Assembly: GCA_946630405.1 (NCBI GenBank)
Contig: CAMOYW010000082.1
Span: 1 to 5,744, forward strand
Direction of reading: 5' to 3'
Source of the DNA: an uncultured Clostridia bacterium
GTDB taxonomy: Bacteria > Bacillota > Clostridia > Lachnospirales > CAG-274
Length of the DNA: 5,744 bases
Shown here: positions 1 through 5,158 of the stretch, in pieces
How positions within the stretch are numbered: the first letter of the stretch is position 1
How the letters are laid out: each line of letters opens with the position of its first letter
Position numbers and translations under genes: made by a program
Notes under the pieces: model-generated
What the model saw: only the letters and a program-made list of their open reading frames with translations
Database searches by the model: none
Told to the model about the DNA's origin: nothing

Positions 1-1
1 G

Positions 2-292
2 GGCGTGTCGGCAAGCTCTTTGCCGCTAAAGGATGAGGTTGCGGAGGTACTTGACCTTATAGGGGCGAATCTTGCTTCAAAGCGAGGTTTTATCGAGTCG
101 GGCGAGGCACTTAAAACGGCAAAGAAAAAATACCCTCTTTTGCCTATGCCAAAGACGATGGCGGAACTTGAGGATATTGCGATACTGAGAGATGTACTTA
201 ATGAGTTGGAGTATTTTCTTGACATGAAGAAGAATTTTATCGCTTCTCTTTCGGCAAAACAACTTGATAAGTATTATGAGGATGAAAAATGA
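2..292 (+). CDS. C-terminal part of an unrecognised charged protein (5' end outside the window)
   Basis: The reading frame is open to the left edge and ends at TGA 290-292, giving about 96 visible residues. A GTG at 5-7 could serve as a start, but no ribosome binding site can be seen before it, so I treat this as the tail of a longer gene. The visible part is rich in Lys, Glu, Leu and Ala, has no membrane segment or signal peptide, and looks largely helical. It contains a KYPLLPMPKTM stretch (about residues 44-54 counted from the GTG) followed by a predicted amphipathic helix with ELEDIAILRDVLNELEYFL. I do not recognise the family. Its stop codon overlaps the start of adenine deaminase (ATGA), which suggests co-transcription and translational coupling, but the partner's function does not reveal what this protein does. 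Confidence 0.7.
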   Translation, partial: GVSASSLPLKDEVAEVLDLIGANLASKRGFIESGEALKTAKKKYPLLPMPKTMAELEDIAILRDVLNELEYFLDMKKNFIASLSAKQLDKYYEDEK

Positions 293-1947
293 AAAGATCG
301 GATTTTATAAAGGCTGCACTGGGTAACGAAAAAGCGGATTTGGTCATAAAAAATGCCAAGATCATAGATGTTCTTTCTCATCGCCTCGTTAAGGGAGATA
401 TGGCGATCAAAGGAAATCGTATAATCGGTATAGGAAAATATCAAGGGAATTTAGAGATAGACGGTACCGGTAAGTTTATAGCACCCGGGCTTATTGATTG
501 CCATATACATATAGAGTCTACCTTGCTCACACCGGGTGAATTTGCAAAGATCGTGGTTCCTTTCGGCGTAACACGGGTGTTTGCGGATCCTCACGAAATT
601 ACAAACGTATGCGGAGAAAAAGGTATCAAGTTTATGTTTGAAGATTCGGAGAATGTTCCGCTCAAAATAAATTATATGCTCCCTTCTTGCGTGCCTGCAA
701 CTCCTTTTGAACATAACGGATCCGAGATAGATGCCAAAAAATCCAAAGAACTTTTGGAAAAATACCCTTTTTTCGGTCTTGCGGAAATGATGAATTATCC
801 GGGACTTTTGGCTTGTGATGAGGATGTACTCGGAAAGCTTAAACTTTTTGAATATATAGACGGGCATGCACCTTATTTAACCGGGAAAAGGTTAAACGCA
901 TATGCGGGTGTGGGTATCAGAAATGACCATGAATGTTCCGTTGTGGAAGAAGCATATGAAAAGATAGGTGCGGGAATGAAGATATTTGTGCGAGAGGGTT
1001 CGGGAGCGCATAACCTTACGGAACTCATACGCGCAATAAATCCCTTTAATTTGAGGCATTTTTGCTTTTGTACCGATGATAAACAGGCGGCGGAGATCAA
1101 AAGAGAAGGAACTATAATCAACTGCATAAGGCGTGCGGTAGAGAACGGACTTGATGCAATAAGTGCGTATACTATGGCAACTTACAATGCGGCGCAAAGC
1201 TATGGTATTTATGACGAGGGAGCCTTGGCTCCGGGATACAAGGCGGATTTTATAGTTCTTGACAATATGCTTGATCTGATACCCGATGCGGTATATATAG
1301 GCGGGAAAATCGTGGCGGAAAAGGGAAAGCCGATGTTTATGAGTAAAAAAGCGGATACTTCAGAAGTATCGGCTACCGTAAACATAAAGCCTGTCAGAAG
1401 TGAGGATTTTGAACTTGAATACGGAAAGGAACAGCCCGTTATAAAAATCACATCGGGTTCACTTATTACCGATGTGATGTATAATGTTCCTCCGAAGGAT
1501 GTGAGTATATGTGCCAATATAGAAAGATACAATGCCACGGGTAATATAGGCAAATGTTTTGTGACGGGGTTCAAGGTCAACAACGGAGCTATAGCTCAGT
1601 CGATAGGGCACGATTCTCATAATATAACAGCCATAGGCTCGGACGGGGAAAATATAGCGATGGCAGTAAACGCTCTCGGTAAAAACGGAGGGATTGCCGT
1701 GGTCCAAAACGGAAAGTGTGTGGCTTTTCAGGAACTTAGGATAGGGGGGATAATGAGCGACAAAAGTGCGGAAGAGGTAATAGAAGAAAGCGAACAGATA
1801 ATAAAAGCCGTCAAGCAGATATGTAAAAACGGAAGCGAAGCGCTTATGATGATACTTTCGTTTATATCGCTTGTTGTCATACCGCATGTTAAGCTTAATG
1901 ACAGAGGTATGTTTGATGTAGATAAGTTTAAAATGTTTGAAGGCTGA
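289..1947 (+). CDS. ade: adenine deaminase
   Basis: This is a 552-residue amidohydrolase-superfamily enzyme, close to the usual 550-600 residues of the AdeC/Ade family. The family converts adenine to hypoxanthine and ammonia (EC 3.5.4.2) in cytoplasmic purine salvage, using a divalent metal centre. Visible landmarks in order: an N-terminal composite beta domain (ADLVIKNAKIIDV, residues 16-28), the metal-binding DCHIHIES (70-77; H72, H74), FADPHEITNVCG (98-109), GLAEMMNYPG (163-172; E166), DGHAP (191-195; H193), NDHE (212-215) and CTDD (261-264). The family-specific C-terminal domain carries SIGHDSHN (438-445). These candidate ligands are all present, so the enzyme looks intact and active. The start ATG at 289 overlaps the previous stop (ATGA) and has GAGG at 278-281, seven bases upstream. 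No hairpin terminator follows it, so transcription may run into the next gene 38 bases downstream. Confidence 0.97.
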   Translation: MKRSDFIKAALGNEKADLVIKNAKIIDVLSHRLVKGDMAIKGNRIIGIGKYQGNLEIDGTGKFIAPGLIDCHIHIESTLLTPGEFAKIVVPFGVTRVFADPHEITNVCGEKGIKFMFEDSENVPLKINYMLPSCVPATPFEHNGSEIDAKKSKELLEKYPFFGLAEMMNYPGLLACDEDVLGKLKLFEYIDGHAPYLTGKRLNAYAGVGIRNDHECSVVEEAYEKIGAGMKIFVREGSGAHNLTELIRAINPFNLRHFCFCTDDKQAAEIKREGTIINCIRRAVENGLDAISAYTMATYNAAQSYGIYDEGALAPGYKADFIVLDNMLDLIPDAVYIGGKIVAEKGKPMFMSKKADTSEVSATVNIKPVRSEDFELEYGKEQPVIKITSGSLITDVMYNVPPKDVSICANIERYNATGNIGKCFVTGFKVNNGAIAQSIGHDSHNITAIGSDGENIAMAVNALGKNGGIAVVQNGKCVAFQELRIGGIMSDKSAEEVIEESEQIIKAVKQICKNGSEALMMILSFISLVVIPHVKLNDRGMFDVDKFKMFEG

Positions 1948-1985
1948 ATTAATCGGCGCTTTCTTTAAAAAATTGGGGGATCATT

Positions 1986-2606
1986 ATGAATAGGGACGGA
2001 TATTATACAAGAGTTACAAGGTGTGAAGACGGGAAATTTCGCTGGGTGTATGAGTTTGATATGCTGAAAAATCCTGTGATACTGTTTACCGTATGGAAGG
2101 TGCTTTGGATAGCTTTTGCGGCTGTTTTTGCGTTTATGCTCGTGCTCGACATTATTGAAGGCTCTGATTTCGGAGGCTTGTTTGAACTTGCAAAAATGCT
2201 CGTATTGCTTTGTCTTGTTCTTTCGGCGATAGGGTTTGTGGCATACCTGATAGTATCGGCTCAATACGGCAGAAAGTATATCGTGCTGTTTGAAATGGAC
2301 GAAAACGGGGTGATTCATAAGCAAATGGGATCTCAGTTCGATAGAGCAAGTGCGATGGGCTGGTTTACCGCCATGACGGGTGTTTTGACGGGAAATCCTG
2401 CCGCAATAGGAATGGGTATAAATGCAGCCACAAGAAACAGTCTAAGTACGGAATTTAAAAAAGTGCGAAAGATAAAGTCTTCAAGGCGCTTTAATACCAT
2501 TTATTTAAAGGCACCTTTCAGTAATAATCAGGTGTATGTCGCCGATGAAGATTTTGATATCGTACTTGAATATATCAGGGACAGAGTCGAACAAAGCAGA
2601 TATTGA
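1986..2606 (+). CDS. two-helix membrane protein of unknown function with soluble C-terminal domain
   Basis: This 206-residue protein begins with a short polar segment containing GKFRWVYEFDMLKNP (residues 16-30). Two hydrophobic helices follow at about 31-56 and 68-92, separated by a short acidic linker. The remaining ~110 residues are soluble and mix predicted beta strands (YIVLFEMDENGVIHKQM, 98-114) with a Gly/Ala/Met segment (124-148), a basic patch (KKVRKIKSSRR, 158-168) and a final helix. The C-terminal part resembles a small membrane-adjacent PH-like beta domain, but that is inference only. Both helices close together suggest a hairpin with both ends in the cytoplasm. The ATG at 1986 is preceded by GGGGGA at 1975-1980. 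No N-terminal signal peptide is visible. From memory, proteins of this kind occur near SPFH/zinc-ribbon genes in Firmicutes, as here, which is the only clue to its role: probably a membrane partner of the genes that follow. Confidence 0.85.
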   Translation: MNRDGYYTRVTRCEDGKFRWVYEFDMLKNPVILFTVWKVLWIAFAAVFAFMLVLDIIEGSDFGGLFELAKMLVLLCLVLSAIGFVAYLIVSAQYGRKYIVLFEMDENGVIHKQMGSQFDRASAMGWFTAMTGVLTGNPAAIGMGINAATRNSLSTEFKKVRKIKSSRRFNTIYLKAPFSNNQVYVADEDFDIVLEYIRDRVEQSRY

Positions 2607-2635
2607 AATTATTACTTTATAATGAATAATTACTT

Positions 2636-2652
2636 GTTTTTTGTTAAAAAAC
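2636..2652. repeat. A/T inverted repeat upstream of the SPFH gene promoter
   Basis: GTTTTTT at 2636-2642 and AAAAAAC at 2646-2652 are perfect complements around a three-base centre. The motif ACTTG also occurs directly at 2632-2636 and 2651-2655. The repeat sits immediately before the proposed -35 box, so it may act as an A/T-rich UP element or bind a regulator. It lacks a GC-rich stem, so it is a poor intrinsic terminator for the upstream gene. Confidence 0.35.
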
Positions 2653-2681
2653 TTGCTTTTAATTGTTCAATATGTTAGAAT
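2653..2681 (+). promoter_or_regulatory. predicted housekeeping promoter of the SPFH/Tim44-like genes
   Basis: TTGCTT (2653-2658) and TAGAAT (2676-2681) are separated by 17 bases, and TGT (2673-2675) supplies an extended -10 TGn element. The -35 matches consensus at only three of six positions, but the -10 matches five of six and upstream DNA is A/T-rich. The start of transcription would be around 2687-2690, at the foot of the hairpin at 2687-2703. It implies that 2740-4945 can be transcribed independently of ade and the two-helix protein. Confidence 0.6.
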
Positions 2682-2686
2682 AACAT

Positions 2687-2703
2687 CGGATGTTGAGCAT
2701 CCG
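2687..2703 (+). promoter_or_regulatory. hairpin/operator-like inverted repeat at the SPFH gene transcription start
   Basis: CGGATG (2687-2692) and CATCCG (2698-2703) form a perfect six-base-pair stem around TTGAG. It lies just after the predicted -10 box, so it could be a repressor operator in DNA or a 5'-terminal stem-loop that stabilises the mRNA. There is no T-run after it, so it is not an intrinsic terminator. Confidence 0.45.
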
Positions 2704-2726
2704 TAAACAAAGAAGGTATTTTCACG

Positions 2727-2733
2727 AAGGAGG
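2727..2733 (+). promoter_or_regulatory. strong ribosome binding site of the SPFH gene
   Basis: AAGGAGG lies six bases before the ATG at 2740. It is the best ribosome binding site in the SPFH/Tim44-like pair; the following gene has only TTGAGG. This suggests the SPFH protein is made in excess over its membrane neighbour, and it fixes the start at 2740. Confidence 0.85.
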
Positions 2734-2739
2734 AAAATC

Positions 2740-3960
2740 ATGGGATTAATTAAAGCGGCTTTTTCTGCCATAGGTACTACTCTTGCGGATCAGTGGAAGG
2801 AATATATATATTGTGATACCATGGATCAAAATACCCTTATGAAAAAGGGTGAAGTGAGAGTTACGGCAGGCTCAAATACAAAACGTACCGACAATATCAT
2901 TACGAACGGTTCCAAAATTGCCGTTAACGAGGGTCAGTTCATGATGATCGTAGAAAACGGAAAGATAGTCGATTATACGGCTGAGCCCGGTGCTTTTACA
3001 TACGATACGGGAACGGAGCCTTCACTTTTTGACGGCGGTTTCCAGGGCTTAAAGGAATCTTTTAAAAAGGTCGGCAAGCGTTTTGCTTACGGCGGAAGTG
3101 CCGAGAACGATCAGAGAGTTTACTTTGTAAACATCAAAGAAATAATGAACAATAAAGTGGGAGTTGGCGATGTACCTTTCAGAGACAGCGAGTTCAATTT
3201 CTCGATGAAGATACAGGGCTTTGGCACATATTCCTACAAGATAACGGATCCGCTTATGTTCTACACGAATGTATGTGCAAATGTGAAGGATTCGTTTATG
3301 AAAACTTCAATAGACGATCAGCTCAGATCCGAGGTCCAAAATGCTCTTCAACCCGCTTTGGGAAGGATCGCACTTAAGAAAATAGCTTATGACCAGTTGC
3401 CTCTTTTCACAAAGGAAATTGCGCAGGAGGTCAATAACGAGCTTAGTGTAGAGTGGAATCAGCTCAGAGGTATTTCTATCGTTTCCGTTGCTTTCTCATC
3501 CATTAAGCCCGATGAAGAGAGCGCTGCAAAGATAAACGAAATGCAGGAAGCAAGAGTATATACCAATACTCAAATGCTCGGTGCAAGAATGGGTGCGGCG
3601 ACCGCTACGGCTATGAATACCGCTGCTGCCAATCCCAACGGTGCAACAAATGCATTTATGGGTATGGGTATGATGAATATGATGGGGACGGGTCAAATGG
3701 CAGGTCAGTTTGTTCAGCCCGGTCAAGGTGCGGGAATACCTCAAATGCCCGAATATCCCGGACAGGCAGCTCCTCAGCAGGCGGCAGCTCCTCAACAGGC
3801 AGGATGGACTTGCGAGTGCGGTAACGTAAACAACGGCAAATTCTGTTCAAACTGCGGCAAGCCTATGCCTCAGCCTCAAGCACCTGCAGAGTGGACATGC
3901 GAATGCGGAAATGTCAATACAGGTAATTTCTGCTCAAACTGCGGAAAGCCCAAAGCATAA
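2740..3960 (+). CDS. SPFH-domain protein (YdjI / virion core-like family) with two C-terminal zinc ribbons
   Basis: This 406-residue protein has no signal peptide or clear membrane helix. Residues about 20-270 form the SPFH-like region of the YdjI family: an N-terminal beta portion (KKGEVRVTAGSN, GQFMMIVENGKIVDYTAEPG), an FGTYSYKITDPLMFY segment (161-175), and a helical part (183-270) ending in SIKPDEESAAKINEMQEAR. A flexible Ala/Met/Gly-rich linker follows (about 283-330), then a Pro/Gln/Ala linker (331-354). Two near-identical zinc ribbons close the protein: C358, C360, C369, C372 and C387, C389, C398, C401, each WTCECGNVN-x-G-x-FCSNCGKP. SPFH proteins oligomerise on membranes. B. subtilis YdjI helps bring PspA to the membrane via YdjG/YdjH, so a cytoplasmic scaffold in envelope maintenance is a fair inference. 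The zinc ribbons probably mediate protein contacts, possibly with the next gene's product. The two genes are 28 bases apart and probably co-transcribed. Confidence 0.9.
   Translation: MGLIKAAFSAIGTTLADQWKEYIYCDTMDQNTLMKKGEVRVTAGSNTKRTDNIITNGSKIAVNEGQFMMIVENGKIVDYTAEPGAFTYDTGTEPSLFDGGFQGLKESFKKVGKRFAYGGSAENDQRVYFVNIKEIMNNKVGVGDVPFRDSEFNFSMKIQGFGTYSYKITDPLMFYTNVCANVKDSFMKTSIDDQLRSEVQNALQPALGRIALKKIAYDQLPLFTKEIAQEVNNELSVEWNQLRGISIVSVAFSSIKPDEESAAKINEMQEARVYTNTQMLGARMGAATATAMNTAAANPNGATNAFMGMGMMNMMGTGQMAGQFVQPGQGAGIPQMPEYPGQAAPQQAAAPQQAGWTCECGNVNNGKFCSNCGKPMPQPQAPAEWTCECGNVNTGNFCSNCGKPKA
3765..3800 (+). repeat. 18-base tandem duplication in the linker of the SPFH protein
   Basis: GGCAGCTCCTCAGCAGGC (3765-3782) is followed directly by the same 18 bases with one change (3783-3800; G to A at the thirteenth position). 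The repeat is in frame and encodes AAPQQA twice (residues 343-354), lengthening the flexible linker before the first zinc ribbon. The near identity suggests a recent slippage event and a site likely to vary in copy number between strains. Confidence 0.9.
3805..3951 (+). repeat. duplicated zinc-ribbon coding unit (two 60-base copies)
   Basis: Copies at 3805-3864 and 3892-3951 are offset by 87 bases and encode 20-residue ribbons that match at 18 of 20 residues, while the DNA matches at about 47 of 60 bases. Most changes are synonymous third-position differences. This indicates an older duplication than the adjacent 18-base repeat, kept under protein-level selection. Each unit keeps the CxC-x8-CxxC ligand set. 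Confidence 0.9.
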
Positions 3961-3988
3961 TTTGACTCTATAATTTGAGGTATCTGAT

Positions 3989-4945
3989 ATGAATAGATTT
4001 AAAAAGTTTCTATTCCTTTTACTTGCCTTGCTTACGGTGGCTATAAGCGCTCATTATACACTTGCCGATTTCGGAGATTTTAACGATTATTCCGATGACA
4101 GCGGCGGAAGCTGGGGCGGCGGTGGAGGCTGGGACAGTGACTACGACAGTTATGACAGCGGAAGTTACAGCAGTAGCAGTAGCAGCGGCGAAGGAAGTCC
4201 CGTGGCTCTCATTATAGTCGTTATCATTGTACTTTGGGTCGTTTTGAGTGACAGAAAGAAGAAAAAAGACGGAACGGGAACATCCCATATTGTCAGACAG
4301 GGCGCAAATATCAATGTTCCCGATCATACAGCACAGATCGCCGAAGCGGTTTCCAAGAACGATCCCAACTTCAGTGCCGATAAGTTTGTTGCAAATGCGA
4401 AGGATGTATTTATGAGCCTTCAGGAAGCTTGGACAAACAGAGACCTTGAAAAGGTAAGACCTATGGTCAAGGAAGAAATGTATGCTCAGCATGAAGCACA
4501 GGTTCGTAAGATGATAGAAGGACACAGGATCAATGTGCTCGACAGAATAAACATCAGTCAAGCTTATCTGTACAACTATACCATAGATAATGAGTATGAG
4601 CAGATCGGTGTTTACATCATGGCAAGAATGAAGGATTACTACGTCAATGAAGATACGAAAGAGGTAATTCAGGGTGACCCGAATGCCGAGTATTATTTGA
4701 AGTATATTTACACCTTCATGAGAAAACGCGGAGTTACCACGGAAGGAGCGGTAAGTTCCAACAATACGGTGGCATGTCCCAACTGTGGCGCACCCACAAC
4801 CATTACAAGTAGCGGTAAGTGCGAGTACTGCGGATTTATCATTACCACGGGTAACTTTAACTGGGTTCTTTCCGATATTACGGGAATCAAGCAGTCGTCC
4901 AATCTCGGACCGGGCGGCGTGATAGACAGGACCACACAAGTTTAA
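3989..4945 (+). CDS. membrane-anchored Tim44-like domain protein with C-terminal zinc ribbon
   Basis: This 318-residue protein starts with a signal peptide (basic RFKK, hydrophobic 8-20, likely cleavage after ...HYTLA at 26). A low-complexity stretch rich in Ser, Gly, Asp and Tyr follows (about 28-70, including GGGGG and SSSSSS). Next come a membrane helix (71-87, ALIIVVIIVLWVVL) and a basic stop-transfer RKKKK (89-93). The cytoplasmic part holds a Tim44-like domain (about 115-245; SADKFVANAKDVFMSLQEAWTNRDL and repeated MxARMKDYYV-type strands), then a zinc ribbon with C263, C266, C278 and C281. Proteins of this build are annotated as zinc-ribbon-containing transport proteins; the bacterial role is not established. 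In this topology the Ser/Asp-rich part faces outside. The start has only TTGAGG (3975-3980) and lies 28 bases after the SPFH gene, so the pair is probably one transcript and one complex. A strong terminator follows at 4954. Confidence 0.88.
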   Translation: MNRFKKFLFLLLALLTVAISAHYTLADFGDFNDYSDDSGGSWGGGGGWDSDYDSYDSGSYSSSSSSGEGSPVALIIVVIIVLWVVLSDRKKKKDGTGTSHIVRQGANINVPDHTAQIAEAVSKNDPNFSADKFVANAKDVFMSLQEAWTNRDLEKVRPMVKEEMYAQHEAQVRKMIEGHRINVLDRINISQAYLYNYTIDNEYEQIGVYIMARMKDYYVNEDTKEVIQGDPNAEYYLKYIYTFMRKRGVTTEGAVSSNNTVACPNCGAPTTITSSGKCEYCGFIITTGNFNWVLSDITGIKQSSNLGPGGVIDRTTQV

Positions 4946-4953
4946 ATCATTTT

Positions 4954-4983
4954 ACACCCCCGTTTTTCGGGGGTGTTTTGTGT
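4954..4983 (+). terminator. intrinsic terminator after the Tim44-like gene
   Basis: ACACCCCCG (4954-4962) and CGGGGGTGT (4968-4976) form a perfect nine-base-pair stem with a TTTTT loop, followed by the U-rich TTTGTGT. It lies eight bases after the stop codon and closes the SPFH/Tim44-like transcription unit, separating it from tig. Confidence 0.95.
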
Positions 4984-5036
4984 AATATGGTATAAACAAG
5001 GTAATTCAAATTACAATAATATTACAAATGATACAA
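4982..5036. repeat. nested inverted repeats and repeated TTACAA motifs upstream of tig
   Basis: GTAATT (5001-5006) and AATTAC (5009-5014) are complementary with only two bases between. GTAATAT (4982-4988) and ATATTAC (5019-5025) form an outer pair around them. TTACAA recurs at 5011-5016 and 5022-5027, with ATACAA at 5031-5036, about one helical turn apart. The block ends 15 bases before the tig -35 box. It may be an operator or UP element, but A/T-rich DNA yields such patterns by chance. Confidence 0.3.
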
Positions 5037-5050
5037 AAATAAAAAAAGTA

Positions 5051-5080
5051 GTGGCATAGTTTTTGTTTTTGTGGTATAAT
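5051..5080 (+). promoter_or_regulatory. predicted promoter of tig
   Basis: GTGGCA (5051-5056, four of six matches to TTGACA) and a perfect TATAAT (5075-5080) are 18 bases apart. TGG at 5072-5074 provides an extended -10 TGn. Transcription would start near 5087, giving a leader of roughly 70 bases. It is the clearest promoter in the window and lies just downstream of the terminator at 4954-4983. Confidence 0.8.
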
Positions 5081-5105
5081 TCCTAAAGTTATACATACGA
5101 TTATG

Positions 5106-5137
5106 GATTTGGCTGTATTTACCGAGCATGCCGAATC
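5106..5137 (+). promoter_or_regulatory. potential hairpin in the tig 5' leader
   Basis: GATTTGGC (5106-5113) pairs with GCCGAATC (5130-5137): seven Watson-Crick pairs and one G-U, with a 16-base loop. Two further G-U pairs could extend the base. The stem ends five bases before the ribosome binding site AGGAGGA (5143-5149), so it could affect ribosome access or mRNA stability. No known riboswitch class is recognised. Confidence 0.45.
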
Positions 5138-5158
5138 TGATTAGGAGGATTTTATTAG

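Noticed and set aside
451..1887. Several - strand open frames opposite adenine deaminase
   Set aside because: They overlap one another and the well-supported ade gene, and their translations resemble no protein family.
1948..1985. Terminator or promoter between ade and the two-helix protein gene
   Set aside because: No stable hairpin and no paired -35/-10 boxes are visible in these 38 bases; only the ribosome binding site can be supported.
2618..2623. TATAAT after the two-helix protein gene as a promoter -10 box
   Set aside because: The position 17 bases upstream (2595-2600) has no similarity to a -35 box and there is no TGn element. The site at 2653-2681 is better.
2636..2652. A/T inverted repeat as a terminator for the two-helix protein gene
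   Set aside because: The stem is nearly all A-T pairs with a three-base loop, so it would be too weak to stop transcription.
3962..3974. TTGACT and TATAAT just before the Tim44-like gene, resembling promoter boxes
   Set aside because: The boxes are only one base apart, so they cannot form one promoter. TATAAT has no good -35 box 17 bases upstream, and pairing TTGACT with TGATAT (3985-3990) would place the start inside the coding region.
4019..4939. 306-codon open frame on the - strand, almost fully opposite the Tim44-like gene
   Set aside because: The + strand frame has a signal peptide, membrane helix, domain match and zinc ribbon. The antisense product has no recognisable domain and an odd Cys/His/Val-rich composition, and it begins inside the terminator-side end of the real gene with no ribosome binding site I can see. 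It is explained by codon bias.
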